A DNA stretch of 64,000 nucleotides from an uncultured Desulfosarcina sp. (GCF_963668215.1 NZ_OY764190.1:3224001-3288000), one strand, 5' to 3'. Shown: positions 16,760 through 30,579, counted from the first letter of the stretch. Numbers and translations are program-made. The notes: generated by a model not told the origin, from the letters alone.

Positions 16760-19627
16760 CTATTTCCAGAAAAAATAGCGATGATGCCCACGGCTGCAAT
16801 GGGGCCGGCGTTTTTCCACATCGATTTTGTAAACGGTCGTGGTGCCGCTGACCTCGTTGGCAACGGCCAGCAGATTGTCGCCGGTGGGGCTTTTACAAGC
16901 CGGAATGAAGACCAGCCCTTCGGGGGCCAGATCGCCGGCATCTTCGATATCTTCGGCGTCGAAATCGCGGTTGTTGATGTACTGGACGAATTCGGGGCTT
17001 TGGGCATCGGTGATGTCGTACACCATGATGCCGCCGACCCGCTCCAGGCCGAGGAACAGGTAGGTCCGGCCGTCGATCTCGCCCAAGGTCAGCCCCTCGG
17101 GTTCGGGACCCTTGTTGTCGCTGCGGTCGTCGAAGGAGTCGTTCTCATCGTTGGTGCTGTTGAAGTCGAAGGGCAGGGCCGCGGCGGTGAGTTGCTCCAG
17201 CTGGTCACCGCTGTCGAAAACCAGGCGCAGGCCCCTTTTCGTGGGGGTGAAGATGCTGAACGAACGTGCGCCGTAAGCGTATAACTCTTCATACGTTCCG
17301 TCGCCGTCCAGGTCCCCCAAGGTCGTGGTGACTTTCAATTTTCCCAGCCTGGTTTTGTGCTGGATCGATTCGGCATCGGGGTCGGCATCGGGGAATGCTT
17401 CAGGGTTCAAATCCAGGTCGCCCACTTCCGCTTCTTCCACAAAGGCGTCATACTCGCGGGCATCGCCCTCATTGGCCGTCACCAGGTACTGACCGCCCTT
17501 GTTGCCATAGGCCGCAATGGCATCCGGCAGGAACATGCCGAACAGGTTGTCATAATTGGCAATGTTGATGGCGTCGTCCTTGTTGGAAGCGTCGATCCCG
17601 TTGCCGGCCATGCCGTGATCCTTGACGCCCAGGGGCAGCACGTCCGTGATGCGTCCGCTGCGCAGGTTCAAGACGGCCACGGCATTGTTCTCCTGGAGGG
17701 TCACCCAGGCCTGGGAAGAGTCCTCGGCCACGGCAATGTACTCCGGCTCCAGGTCCTGGGCCACGGTGGCATTGGGGCCGAAGATGCGCACGCCGTCGGC
17801 CACCAGCTTGTCCTTGCATTTGTTGAATTTCTCGAAACCGGCGGTCTTGACCCTGGCCCGGCGAATGCCGCGGGAGATGTCGATGATCGAAACCGAACCC
17901 TCGGGGTCTATGGTGTAGTCGCTGCTGGGCTCGCCTTCATTGGCCACCAGGACTTTGCGGCCGTCAGGGGTGAAGGTCAGCATATCCGGCAGGGCGCCGA
18001 CCGTGACCTGGTTGAGAAAATGGCCGTTGGTATCGAAGAAAACGACCGTGCCGGGATACTGCTTGACCTCCGCTTGAACGGCCACGGCCACGATGCCGTT
18101 ATTTACGGCCACGCTGTTGACGCCGCCCCCGTATGGCGACAGGTCGATGGTGAATACTTGCGCCGGATTGGCAGGATCGGCAATGTTCAGCGCATCCACG
18201 GTGTCCTGTTCGGCGTTGGAGACAAACAGGCGCTTGGTTGCCGGATCGAAGGCCACGATCTCGGCGCTGCTCTCGCCAAATAAGCCGCTGGCATAGGTGC
18301 CCAGCACGCTCAGCGCAACCTTGGGATCGAGGGGGATCAGGGCGCGGTTGTCCGTGGGGGCCAGGTCGGTCCACAGGGTATAGAGCATCTGCCCCAGGTA
18401 TTGGGTGGTGGCATTTGTATCACTCAGAAACCCCAGGATCAGGGCCTGGGTTCCGTCGTCCGGCTGTTCGTCGCCGGCGTAGTGGGCGGCGAAGGCGTCG
18501 GCCACATAGGGCGCCAGGTAGTCGGCTGTCGCGGCATTCAGACCGTATTGATTTTCCAGCGAGTATTGGGCGATACCCAGCAGGCCATCGTATAAATAAC
18601 CCCGGGCGTACTCGGGAAAGCTCACCCCGCCGGTGTCGTAGTCGATCTCGGTGATGTAGCGGGTTTCCACCTGGGCGGCATTCTTGCCGTGCAGGGTGAC
18701 GATGCGATAGGGGCAGGGCGCGGTCACCAGCGAGCCGGTTTCGATGTCGTACAAGACAGCGTCATCCGTGCTGCCGGTGGTCATGGTGATGTCGTTGGCG
18801 TGGTAGTGCCCACTGAAGTCCAGCTTCAGGCCGGCGTCGGCCAGGGCCGCGGAAACGGTTGCAAAGTTATCGATGACATATTCGGAGAACGAATCGCTCT
18901 GGCCGATGTAATGCTCCGCCAGTCCGTGATGCTGGAAAGCGATCACCTGCTTGCCGTCCGTTTTGGCCGCCCCGATTTGGGCCACGGCCCAGTCAAGGGT
19001 CTCGTCGGAAAAGGCGCCCCCGGTTTCCGGGGAGCCGTTGGCGATGTTGTCGGCGTACTTGCAGGAATCCAGGGAAAGCAGAACGATCCCCGGCACCGGC
19101 TCGACGGCATAGCTCAGAGAATTCGGATCGTAAGATAGAGCCTCGCCATAGCCAAAGGCTCCGTAAATGGAAGCGAACGCCTCGGGAGACACATTGTCCA
19201 CCGCGGTGGCCGTATCCCCATCATAGGAATAGGCATGGGGGTTGTTGATGTCGTGGTTGCCCGGGCACACGAACACCGGGATGCCGGCCGCTTCGATTTC
19301 CGCCAGGTAGGCGGCGAATTCCAGGTGGCTGCTCAAAGCACCGTCCTTGGTCAGGTCGCCGGGGACGATGACGAAATCAAGGGGCTTTTCGGCGTGGGCG
19401 GCGAGGATCTGCTCGACCACGGCCTGCACCAGGGCCTCGCTTTCCCGGATCAGCTTGCGGTCTCCGGCCAGATACGCTTCAAAGGCTTCGCCTTCGGTGC
19501 CTAATGCGTTGTCGTAGTAGTGCGGATCGGCGAAAACCGCGAAGCGGGTGGCGGCCAGGGCTTTGGCCGCGGACCCGCCGAACAGCAACACAGCCACAAG
19601 TAAGGTGAATATCAATCGTTTGTACAT
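16760..19627 (-). CDS. Secreted metallophosphoesterase with choice-of-anchor I beta-propeller region
   Basis: 955 residues from ATG 19627 (GAGGAGG ribosome site), with signal peptide (LIFTLLVAVLLFGGSAAKALA). Residues ~25-310 are a calcineurin-like phosphoesterase: FAVFADPHYYDN, VPGDLTKDG, CPGNHDINN, FQHHG, SGHYHAND. After a linker of ~110 residues, residues ~440-950 are a choice-of-anchor I type propeller (RLFVSNAEQDTVDALNIAD, VLVANEGEPS, YLVTANEGDAREYD, PEGLTLGEIDGRTYLFLGLER). The C-terminus lacks an obvious sorting signal. The substrate is unknown; such proteins are often called alkaline-phosphatase-like. Confidence 0.88.
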   Translation of the reverse strand: MYKRLIFTLLVAVLLFGGSAAKALAATRFAVFADPHYYDNALGTEGEAFEAYLAGDRKLIRESEALVQAVVEQILAAHAEKPLDFVIVPGDLTKDGALSSHLEFAAYLAEIEAAGIPVFVCPGNHDINNPHAYSYDGDTATAVDNVSPEAFASIYGAFGYGEALSYDPNSLSYAVEPVPGIVLLSLDSCKYADNIANGSPETGGAFSDETLDWAVAQIGAAKTDGKQVIAFQHHGLAEHYIGQSDSFSEYVIDNFATVSAALADAGLKLDFSGHYHANDITMTTGSTDDAVLYDIETGSLVTAPCPYRIVTLHGKNAAQVETRYITEIDYDTGGVSFPEYARGYLYDGLLGIAQYSLENQYGLNAATADYLAPYVADAFAAHYAGDEQPDDGTQALILGFLSDTNATTQYLGQMLYTLWTDLAPTDNRALIPLDPKVALSVLGTYASGLFGESSAEIVAFDPATKRLFVSNAEQDTVDALNIADPANPAQVFTIDLSPYGGGVNSVAVNNGIVAVAVQAEVKQYPGTVVFFDTNGHFLNQVTVGALPDMLTFTPDGRKVLVANEGEPSSDYTIDPEGSVSIIDISRGIRRARVKTAGFEKFNKCKDKLVADGVRIFGPNATVAQDLEPEYIAVAEDSSQAWVTLQENNAVAVLNLRSGRITDVLPLGVKDHGMAGNGIDASNKDDAINIANYDNLFGMFLPDAIAAYGNKGGQYLVTANEGDAREYDAFVEEAEVGDLDLNPEAFPDADPDAESIQHKTRLGKLKVTTTLGDLDGDGTYEELYAYGARSFSIFTPTKRGLRLVFDSGDQLEQLTAAALPFDFNSTNDENDSFDDRSDNKGPEPEGLTLGEIDGRTYLFLGLERVGGIMVYDITDAQSPEFVQYINNRDFDAEDIEDAGDLAPEGLVFIPACKSPTGDNLLAVANEVSGTTTVYKIDVEKRRPHCSRGHHRYFFWK

Positions 19628-19832
19628 GTTTTTCCTCCTCATCGATTGGGTCGATAAAAGTAAAGTTTGATGGGTTATTCTCGAGTCGGTTGAATGGCAT
19701 TTAGACCGATAACGATATTTCGAGTGAATGTGTCAGACGTTTGTTTGTTTTTTATTAGGTGGCTGCCTTCAAGGTTTGTATAATCTTTTTTTCTCATAGT
19801 TCATTAATCCCTCGACCGGTAACCTTGACACA

Positions 19833-22811
<2,979 letters not shown>

Positions 22812-24884
22812 CCGGTCCGGTTTTCAACTTGTTGACATCGTGCCACCGCCTGGTCTTGGCGGAGAAGACGAGTCCCAGCAATAAAAGCGCAGTCGCGAAC
22901 AGGCTGAAGGGACCGGATGCGCCCACGGCGATGGCGATGGGATAGGAATCCGAAGCCAACGGATCGGTGCCCGCCTCCGCTTCCTCACCGTCGGAGTAGC
23001 CGTCGTCGTCCGAATCTTCGTCCAGGGGATCGGTGCCGTTGGCGGCCTCATCGCCGTCGCTCATGCCGTCGTCGTCGCTGTCGCTATCATCGGGGTAGGT
23101 CTCTGCCTGATATTCCGCTAAATCCGTCAATCCATCGGCATCGTAATCCCCACTGCCGTCCCGTGAAATACTGGCGAAGTAGTTGATCTCCCACCCGGCG
23201 GGCATTCCGTCGTCGTCGATGTCGGTGGCATAGAGGTCGGGACGGGGTTTGGTAATTCCGGCAGCATCATACGTAATGGACGCGCCATAATCCGACAGCC
23301 GCGCCTTGACCTGGGTCGGCGTGAGAAAGTCGCTGCCCGCTTCCTTGACGGCACTTTGTATTACGGCGGCGATGCCGGCGGCATAGGGGCAGGCGGCCGA
23401 GGTCCCGGCAAAACTGGTCACGAATCCGCCGCCAACAGCTGTGGTCGCCGTTTTGTAGGACGGTGCGAACAGGTCGAGCGACTCGGAAACATTGGAAAAG
23501 GGTGCCACCTGATCGGCAACCGGTGTTATATCCTTTGCCGCATAGCCGGTCGTGCAACTGGAATTGGTGGAAAGGTTGTCGGCGCAGGATTCCGAAGATA
23601 CACACCATGTAACATTGGCTGTGAAATCCGTATCGTACACGGCCGCCACGGAAACGACATTCGAAATACACGCCGGCCAGGCAATTTGGCCGCAGTAGCC
23701 ATCATTTCCGGAAGACGCGAAGAGGGTAATCCCGGCGCGGACCGCTGCGGCCGCTGCCATTGTCATGGCCATCGATGCATTGTCGCACGACCCGCTGAAG
23801 CCGTCCCCTCCGAAACTGGTGCTGATGATCATGATGGGGTTGGCCGGGTCGTCATCCTGGTGGGTGACGCACCACTGCCAGGCGGCAATCATGTCGGAGG
23901 TGGAGGCGCTGCCGGTGGAGCCGGTGGTAATTTTAACAGCGTATAGTTTTGCATCGGGAGCCACCCCGCCGATGTAGTTTCCGCTGGCGTTGGCATCCCC
24001 GGCGGCGATGCCGGCGCAACTGGTTCCATGTCCATTGGTGTCCATGGGATAGGCGTCATCGTCTCCGAAATCGGTGCCGCCGATGACTTTGTCATTGGGA
24101 AAGTCCATAGCGTCGTCACTGGCTCCCAGACAGAAATGGGTATAATCGATCCCCGTATCGCAAATGGCGATGGCTATGCCGCTGCCGCCATAGACGCTGC
24201 GTACTTCCGTGGCCTGCATGAGCGGGATACCCTGGGCCGTGTGAGCGTGCAGGATCAGGTCCGGCTCGACATGCTCGACATCCTCACGATCCAGAAGCGC
24301 TTTCAGTCCGGATGTGGACACGGTGGCGGCAACGGCCGGGATGTAGTCGAACTCGCGTTTAACCCGCACGTCCGCCGATCTGATGCCATCGTTTTCGATT
24401 TCCTTGACGAATCCGTCGCGGGCGGTACGAATCCTATCCCTGACCGCCTCTCGCCGCGGGTCGGTATCCAGCGGTTCGCTGCCCGATAAGGATTCCGGAT
24501 GTCGATAGTGGACGATGACCTTGGCGGTGGCGTCCGCTTCCTTGAAAGCCTGACGGATGGGTTCCGGATTGGAGATTTTGGAATGATTCAGGATGGTGTC
24601 AAGCGTTCCGGCAAATACGGGGCCGGCGGCCAGGCAGCGCAATACGGCCCAAAGCAGTGCCAACAACAAGGCTCCGTAAATCAGGCGGAAGGCGAAACAG
24701 GATTTGCGATTGATGGTGAGCATTGGAACCAGTTCTCCGCGGAAAGGGTTTTACAGAGCCTTAAAAAGTTACCAGACATGTCATTCATGCAGGCAGAATT
24801 CCATAGGGAACGTAGGGGTGAAAAATTTTTCGCCCCTTCCTCGCGGGAATAACATCAATGTACAAAGTATAACTTCTTCTTTCA

Positions 24885-24909
24885 CTCCCATGCTCCGCGT
24901 GGGAGCATC
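24885..24909. repeat. Short palindromic repeat
   Basis: CTCCCATGCTCCGCGTGGGAG forms a small hairpin and resembles the very common dispersed palindromes of the type TTCCCACGCTCCGCGTGGGAA. It lies upstream of the protease start. Confidence 0.45.
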
Positions 24910-24993
24910 AATCGGGTTGTTGAACAGTTATGGGTTTCCATACAAGAGAGTCAGAACCAGGCATATCTACTAAATGAAGGAGGTGGATTCGGA

Positions 24994-25079
24994 GCGGTGT
25001 CCCCGCCGCGATTGGTTCGAAAACCATCGAGGCGGGGCACCGCGTCCATAACTGCCCCTATCTTATTGAATGGGGCAGT
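24994..25079. repeat. Two consecutive strong hairpins downstream of the 5'-nucleotidase gene
   Basis: The first (24994-25043) pairs GCGGTGxCCCCGCC with GGCGGGGxACCGC and continues to a CGAA loop, giving a nearly perfect 50-base stem-loop. The second (25051-25079) pairs ACTGCCCC with GGGGCAGT. Neither is followed by a T run on the minus strand, so they may be RNA 3'-end protectors or repeat-derived hairpins. They fill most of the 375-bp gap between the protease start and the next stop codon. Confidence 0.5.
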
Positions 25080-25098
25080 CATGGTTGGTTTGCATGGA

Positions 25099-28000
25099 TT
25101 ATGACTGCTGACGCCTGATCCAAACAGCGCCTGCCAGCAACAGGGATGCGATGGTAGCCAGCATGCCGAAAACATCCATGGCCGGCACCGACGGTATGGA
25201 CGCGCCCGCTGACGTGTTGAAGGTCCAGGTTTCGGATTCTACGCTCTCGATGCCGTCATCCACAACGACGTACCAACTGTATTCTGTGTTGGCGCTCAGG
25301 CCCGGCCAAGCCACGCTGGCACTGTCACCCGAGGCAACACCTGTCGCGGAACCGATCAGGGTGCCGGATTCGTCATAAAAATAGACATCCAGCGTCTGGC
25401 TGCTGTCCGCATCGCTGACGGTCACACTCAACGTGGCTTGGGTTGTACCAGGGTCGGATGAACTGCTGTCCACTGAAGGCGATGTATTTGTCGTGGTAAA
25501 CGACCAGGTGGCCGAGGTGGATGATTCCGTCCCGTCATTGACAACCGCGTACCAGCCGCAGGTAGTCGCATCGTCCAGGCCGGTCCAGGCCACCGATGCG
25601 GTCTGGCCGGAGGCCACGTTTTCCACGCAGCCGATTTCTGTGCCGTTTTCAGCGTAAAAGCACACATCCACCGCATCGTTGTCACTGTCATTAACGGCCA
25701 CGCTAAGCCAGACATTTTCGCCGGTTCCGATCGTGCCGTCGGCGATACTGTCGGCCGGGGTCACGCTGGCTGCGGTGTTCGACCCGGAAACGTAGCGCAC
25801 CGAGGCGTCGGCCTTGATCGGCGCATCCTCCACATTGCCGTCCGCGTCGGTTGCCACGGAATAGAATTCGTAATAGCCGTACCCGCTCGGATAGCTGAAG
25901 CTGATCGACCAGGCATCGGAGGAATCGGAGTCCGTTCCGATGGACGTCCAGGCGCCCCAGGTCACACCAACCGCGGAATAGCGGTAATAGAATGCCACAC
26001 TTACCGGTTCGACATCTTCCTCGCTGCCGTCTTCGACTTCGTAGGAGACTTCGAGTGAAGGTGCGTAAGATCCGCTGGAGTACTCTTTGGCATCGAAGTT
26101 ATAGGTGGTGGTAGTGCTGGCATCTTCGGTTGCAGGCTTGACAACGAACGAGATGATATCGTCCCCGGACGTCACTTCGTTTTGGACATAGGTGTTCACG
26201 CTCCACTTATACCATTGAGCATTTCCTTGAGTGAGCGTCACGGTGTCATCGGCGGTGGACTCGAAGGAGGGCTGGGTGTCCCAGGTAATGGAACCCTCAT
26301 CCCAGGAATTGTCCGAGCTTCCGTGGGCCGAGGCATCCATATCGGCACCCTGGCCGGAGGTCCACCATTGATACATGCTCAAGGTAGCAGAGGTTACGGT
26401 GGCGCCGGTCGGCACCTTGCCGTCCAGATCGAACTTCACCCAGATACGTTCGTTGCCATATGAGCTGCTGGCGGAACTCTGTAGATACATGTTCGTGTAG
26501 GAGCCCTTGTTGGAACTGGAAGAACCTTCAACAACATAGCTGTCGTCCGTGGCCGTCACAACCACCGTGCCATTGCCGGAGGCGCCTACGTCGGAAGCTG
26601 TGGCCGTCAGCGTGATCGAGGAATCGGTCATCGTAGTCGAACTGATGGCGTCTACCGCGCTGGTTGCCGGATAGCTCGTGACCCCCTGATCCGAGGCGAG
26701 AACTGCCGTATGGCAACGGAACCGGCAACTGGTATATTCCTCTGTTGTCTGTACGCCGGTCAGTTCCAAAACGTCGCCAACCTCGCCAGGCAGGGTCTTG
26801 GTGTCATAGGCGTCGGCCTGGTAGATGGTCTGGGTTTCGCCGTCGGAATCTACCACCGTGTTATCGCCGGTTTTTTGCACATAAAGTTTCACGTAATGGT
26901 TTTCGTGCCATTCGTCCCAGAAGGCGGCGAAGTTGGGCATGTACTCGGGCAGGGCCAGGCTTTCGTCGTGGCCGACGACATTGATCTCGACGCCGTCCGA
27001 AACGATGCCTTCCTCGCTGACAAACTCCGGCACGCCCTGGTAGAATCCGCCCTCGCCCCAAATTTCAATGATGTCTCCATTCTGGTACTTGCCGTCCAGA
27101 AAACCCAGATGGCCGCGGTAGAGCATGGTTTCCGAGAACTGGTGTTCCTTATTGATGGAGCCATCGGAATTGACCAATTCGCTCAGGCCGTATTTGCCCC
27201 GGCGCAGAAGGGTTTCGTCGGTGGCAGACAGCAGGCGGATGAAGCCGTCTTCGTGGTAAGGCTGGTTTTCGGAATCGGCGACGAACAGCACTACGGCTCT
27301 GAAGCCGCCGGCCAGTTCCGTATCCAGATCGTAGCGGTCTTCGATGCCGTTCGGATACATGGGGCTTGCTTCGGTGTACTGCGCCGTGTAGTCGATTACC
27401 GACTGACGGATGGAATAGCCCGTGTATACCGGATCGGAAAAGGAGATGTCTCCCTCGTGCTCCACCATGTAGTCACTGATGATTACGTTGTAGGTGGTGG
27501 AGAGACCGATGTCCGATCCGTTATAGGTGATCTTGGTGATGGTGCCATCTTCGGCTGTTACCTTCCAGCCGTCGGATATGGAAGTTCCGCAGTAATCGGC
27601 TTGGATGAAATCCCAGATCTGCTGGCCGGTCATCTGCACCTGGACCATCTCGTCATCCTGCCAGGGGTAGGCCTCGTATATCTCGGTATAGGTGATCGCG
27701 CCCTTGGGAACGTCCCGGCGGATGCTGCCGCCCGTCTGGATGGCCAGATCGGCGGTAATACTGTTTGCGTTCAGTTTCCAGGCCATGGCGTCGGTGATCC
27801 AGGCGCCCACCGCGTTGGTGGCGTTCCAGGGGTATTCGCTCACCGTCCACCATTTGTCTTTGTCCAGTAGCAGGTCGGTGGCCGAATAGCCGATGACCTG
27901 ATCGAGTTGGTAGGTTGGCGAAGCAGCATTGTATTCAGCGATGAGCGTATCGATCACGTTGGTTACGGCGGCGTTGGGGGTGATTTCGGAGCAGCGAATG

Positions 28001-29490
28001 GCGTGTTTGGTGGCGTCAACGTATTTGCCATCCCCGGTCACTTCAAGCTCGCCGATATATTGCAGGTAGGAGGCCGCCTCCACCAGGGTGGTTTTGTAGT
28101 TGAGCTGGGCCGGCTGCCAGGCTTTCTCGTCCCAGGTGTGCCAGTGCCCCGAAACGACCACTTCAGGTGGGTCGACACCGCCCGAATCCTCGATCAGGGC
28201 GTCGCTGCCCGATACGATGCGGCTGTGGCCGATGTGAGACAAAAGGACCACCACGTCGCAGCCTTCGGTGGTGCGAAGCGTTTCTACATAATCCTTAATA
28301 TTAATGGTGCCGTCATCGTCATCGTCCCACACCGCCGTGACCACGTCGAGAAGGCCCTCGGTTTCCTCGCCAAGGTAGGAGGATTCGTCGGTGGTGTACC
28401 CCAGGATGCCTACCTTGACCCCGTTGTTCAGGGTAACGACCGTATAGGGATCGAAGTACGGCGTCGTGGTGCCTTCTTCACAGATGTTCATGGAAATGAT
28501 CGGGAAGCTGGCAGCCTTCATGTTGGCGATGTAGCTTTCAAAGCGTACATCGTGGTTGCCGACCACCATGGCGTCGATGCCGCGGCCGTTCTCACTCAGG
28601 GCCTTCAATTGCGCATCCAACGCATTGAAGAAATCCAGGGCTCCGCCATTGCCGCGCAGGTCGCCCAGGGGGCTGCCTTCGGAAACGTCGCCGGCGTCAA
28701 GGATCAGGGAATTGGGGTTGGCCGCTTTCAACTCCAACATCTTGGTGGCAAGATAGGCCGCACCACCCGCCTTTTCCAGAACCGGGAAATCGTCCTGTCC
28801 CGGGAAATCGAAGTCGTGGGGTACCAGACGCGAATGGGCGTCGTTCACATGGAAAATTTTGAAGTTGTTGGTCTGGGGCCATTCTCCCGTATATTCGATA
28901 CGCAGACGGGGGGCGATGGAGGAGGAGTACTCCTTGCCGTCAAACCCGTAGCTGCTGGCGCTGCTCTGGTCTTCCGTGGCGGCCTTGACCACCAGGGTGA
29001 CTACATCGTCCCCGCTGTTCCCGCTGTATTCGGCTTGCACATGACTGGTGACATCCCAGGTGAACCAGCGGTCCTCGTCGCCGGCCGTCAGGGTCTGGCT
29101 GTCCAGAGGCGTGGATGTAAAGGAGGGTTGGTCATCCCAGGTGATGCCGGCTTCCGTCCAGGTATCGTCACTGGAGGCATGAGCCGTGGCCTCGATGGTG
29201 GTCGGGCCGTCGGCCTTCCAGCAATAAAGGAGCAGCTTGGCCGAGGTGATGGTGGCGCCTTCGGGAAGTTCTCCCGAAAGGTCGAACTTGACCCAGATGC
29301 GTTCGTCTTCATAACTGGTGCCGCTGCCCACATACATATAATTGGTGCTGCCGTAATTGGTGGATGAATTCCCCTCTACGACCTGGGCATCGGCGGACGA
29401 GCCCACGTCCACCGAGCCGGCAAGGGCATAATTTGAAAAAGTGAATAGAAACAGAATTGAAAAGAGCAAGAACAAATGGAAACGGCGCAT
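25099..29490 (-). CDS. Giant secreted 5'-nucleotidase/metallophosphatase with two DNRLRE domains and IPTL-like sorting tail
   Basis: 1463 residues with a signal peptide (LFLLFSILFLFTFSNYALA). Residues ~25-200 are a DNRLRE domain (DAQVVEGNSSTNYGS; RIWVKFDLSG). Residues ~205-500 are the 5'-nucleotidase metallophosphatase (IFHVNDAHSR, ILDAGDVSEG, VVGNHDVRFE, LLSHIGH, SGHWHTWDE). Residues ~540-740 are 5_nucleotid_C (LAIQTGGSIRRDV). A second DNRLRE domain lies at ~1010-1180 (SYVVEGSSSSNKGS). Two or three Ig/FN3-like repeats follow, ending in IPSVPAMDVFG, a hydrophobic helix and RRQQS, an IPTL-CTERM-like signal. It likely liberates phosphate from nucleotides at the cell surface. Confidence 0.88.
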   Translation of the reverse strand: MRRFHLFLLFSILFLFTFSNYALAGSVDVGSSADAQVVEGNSSTNYGSTNYMYVGSGTSYEDERIWVKFDLSGELPEGATITSAKLLLYCWKADGPTTIEATAHASSDDTWTEAGITWDDQPSFTSTPLDSQTLTAGDEDRWFTWDVTSHVQAEYSGNSGDDVVTLVVKAATEDQSSASSYGFDGKEYSSSIAPRLRIEYTGEWPQTNNFKIFHVNDAHSRLVPHDFDFPGQDDFPVLEKAGGAAYLATKMLELKAANPNSLILDAGDVSEGSPLGDLRGNGGALDFFNALDAQLKALSENGRGIDAMVVGNHDVRFESYIANMKAASFPIISMNICEEGTTTPYFDPYTVVTLNNGVKVGILGYTTDESSYLGEETEGLLDVVTAVWDDDDDGTINIKDYVETLRTTEGCDVVVLLSHIGHSRIVSGSDALIEDSGGVDPPEVVVSGHWHTWDEKAWQPAQLNYKTTLVEAASYLQYIGELEVTGDGKYVDATKHAIRCSEITPNAAVTNVIDTLIAEYNAASPTYQLDQVIGYSATDLLLDKDKWWTVSEYPWNATNAVGAWITDAMAWKLNANSITADLAIQTGGSIRRDVPKGAITYTEIYEAYPWQDDEMVQVQMTGQQIWDFIQADYCGTSISDGWKVTAEDGTITKITYNGSDIGLSTTYNVIISDYMVEHEGDISFSDPVYTGYSIRQSVIDYTAQYTEASPMYPNGIEDRYDLDTELAGGFRAVVLFVADSENQPYHEDGFIRLLSATDETLLRRGKYGLSELVNSDGSINKEHQFSETMLYRGHLGFLDGKYQNGDIIEIWGEGGFYQGVPEFVSEEGIVSDGVEINVVGHDESLALPEYMPNFAAFWDEWHENHYVKLYVQKTGDNTVVDSDGETQTIYQADAYDTKTLPGEVGDVLELTGVQTTEEYTSCRFRCHTAVLASDQGVTSYPATSAVDAISSTTMTDSSITLTATASDVGASGNGTVVVTATDDSYVVEGSSSSNKGSYTNMYLQSSASSSYGNERIWVKFDLDGKVPTGATVTSATLSMYQWWTSGQGADMDASAHGSSDNSWDEGSITWDTQPSFESTADDTVTLTQGNAQWYKWSVNTYVQNEVTSGDDIISFVVKPATEDASTTTTYNFDAKEYSSGSYAPSLEVSYEVEDGSEEDVEPVSVAFYYRYSAVGVTWGAWTSIGTDSDSSDAWSISFSYPSGYGYYEFYSVATDADGNVEDAPIKADASVRYVSGSNTAASVTPADSIADGTIGTGENVWLSVAVNDSDNDAVDVCFYAENGTEIGCVENVASGQTASVAWTGLDDATTCGWYAVVNDGTESSTSATWSFTTTNTSPSVDSSSSDPGTTQATLSVTVSDADSSQTLDVYFYDESGTLIGSATGVASGDSASVAWPGLSANTEYSWYVVVDDGIESVESETWTFNTSAGASIPSVPAMDVFGMLATIASLLLAGAVWIRRQQS

Positions 29491-29534
29491 GGATTCACCT
29501 CAGGGAGTAGAAATCGTTGATCGTATTAGCATTT

Positions 29535-29577
29535 GCCCCCATCACCCCGGCCCTCTCCCCTCGATGGGAGAGGGAGT
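29535..29577. repeat. Dispersed palindromic CTCTCCC repeat, copy 1
   Basis: CACCCCGGCCCTCTCCCCT is followed by its partial complement GGGAGAGGGAG. The same family is seen at 29660-29699, 50329-50366, 50412-50449, 50537-50553 and 50937-50975. It lies just upstream of the 5'-nucleotidase start. Confidence 0.6.
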
Positions 29578-29659
29578 GTTGAGATGGGAGTTGTATCCAA
29601 ATGGTGAAATTTTGAGGAAAGCAATGATCTCACCTTGAATGAATGAAGGTAGTATATTC

Positions 29660-29699
29660 GTTCCCTCGCCCCCCGGGGGAGAGGGACAGGGTGAGGGGA
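29660..29699. repeat. Dispersed palindromic CTCTCCC repeat, copy 2
   Basis: CCCTCGCCCCCCGGGGGAGAG and the following GGGACAGGGTGAGGGG form an imperfect palindrome of the same family as the copies near 50.3-51 kb. It is placed about 80 bases from copy 1. Confidence 0.6.
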
Positions 29700-29714
29700 T
29701 GAATTGCTGTCTTC

Positions 29715-29753
29715 GAAAAAAAAGGGCCGGCGGAAGCGGACGGCCGCCGGCCC
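29715..29753 (-). terminator. Rho-independent terminator of the PEP-CTERM gene
   Basis: Stem GGGCCGGCGG / CCGCCGGCCC with an 8- to 12-base loop, followed on the minus strand by eight T residues. It lies ~30 bases after the stop codon at 29785. Confidence 0.85.
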
Positions 29754-29784
29754 ATCGGGTAAGGAGGATAAGACGATGCCCCGA

Positions 29785-30549
29785 TTATGCGTTTCTTCTG
29801 CGAATGCCGATCAGGCCAAGCAGACCGGATCCCAGCAGCCAGACTGCGGCGGGGACGGGAACCGGAGAGTATGTGCCTTCGATATAGACGTCATCCAATT
29901 GAACGCCTTCATAGCTACCGTTTGTGTGGACGGTAAGAATAAATTGAGCCCAGGTTGCATCGTCTGACAGAACCACATCGTAAAAAATGTAGCTATAGCC
30001 ATTGGCGGTGGTAAGATCATTTAGTTCATCGCCATCGGCTTCAAACAACGTATATGTCCCGACGTCGGTAACAACGGTCATGGATACGTAATCAGCCGCT
30101 TCATAACCTGTGTTGTAGGACGAAAGGTACGTCTTGAGATAGGCACTTACAGTCACATCGACATAATCGGTCAAGTCAACAGTGTCCAACCGCAGTTGGA
30201 TCTCGTCATCCACATCCTCAGCTTCATAGGAACCGCTACCGTTGTTGTTGTAGTAGTTGACGACACCAATGTAGTCACCCGAACTTTCGTCAGAACCCAA
30301 CGGCCCACTGCCGCTGGTCAAGTAAGTGGTGAATCCGAGTTCATCACCGGTACTGGTCCAGTTGACGATGGTTCCGGTCTGGTTGGGAAGGGCTTCGCCA
30401 ACGGTTCCGATTTGCGTATACCTGCTACCATAAGAAGTGCCCGAACTCACCGGGTTTTCAAACCCGGTATAGCCGATAACATCCGCCTGGGCAGTGGAAA
30501 CCACGCCAACCACTAAAAAGGCAGCCAACAAAGATACGATCCGTTTCAT
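29785..30549 (-). CDS. PEP-CTERM sorting-domain surface protein
   Basis: 254 residues from ATG 30549 with ribosome site GAAAGGAG. A signal peptide (MKRIVSLLAAFLVVGVVSTAQA) is followed by a beta-rich, Asn/Ser/Gly/Thr/Tyr-rich mature region resembling a carbohydrate-binding jelly roll. The C-terminus has VPVPAAVWLLGSGLLGLIG and a basic end (IRRRNA), the PEP-CTERM tripartite signal processed by exosortase. No exosortase gene is in the window. The 5' leader carries a terminator hairpin and a GEMM-type aptamer, so expression is likely set by a cyclic dinucleotide. Confidence 0.9.
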   Translation of the reverse strand: MKRIVSLLAAFLVVGVVSTAQADVIGYTGFENPVSSGTSYGSRYTQIGTVGEALPNQTGTIVNWTSTGDELGFTTYLTSGSGPLGSDESSGDYIGVVNYYNNNGSGSYEAEDVDDEIQLRLDTVDLTDYVDVTVSAYLKTYLSSYNTGYEAADYVSMTVVTDVGTYTLFEADGDELNDLTTANGYSYIFYDVVLSDDATWAQFILTVHTNGSYEGVQLDDVYIEGTYSPVPVPAAVWLLGSGLLGLIGIRRRNA

Positions 30550-30579
30550 TTTCAAACTCCTTTCGTAATTAAATAGTGT

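Noticed and set aside
24994..25079. Strong hairpins considered as a tRNA or structured RNA gene
   Set aside because: No cloverleaf, no TpsiC-like arm, no known RNA motif; simple stems only.
27907..29367. 486-residue plus-strand ORF antisense to the 5'-nucleotidase gene
   Set aside because: No family motifs or ribosome site; the minus frame has signal peptide, nucleotidase motifs and sorting tail. GC-rich antisense openness explains it.
29535..29699. Two CTCTCCC repeats considered as start of a CRISPR array
   Set aside because: The copies are palindromic, imperfect and irregularly spaced, in opposite orientation, with no cas genes nearby.
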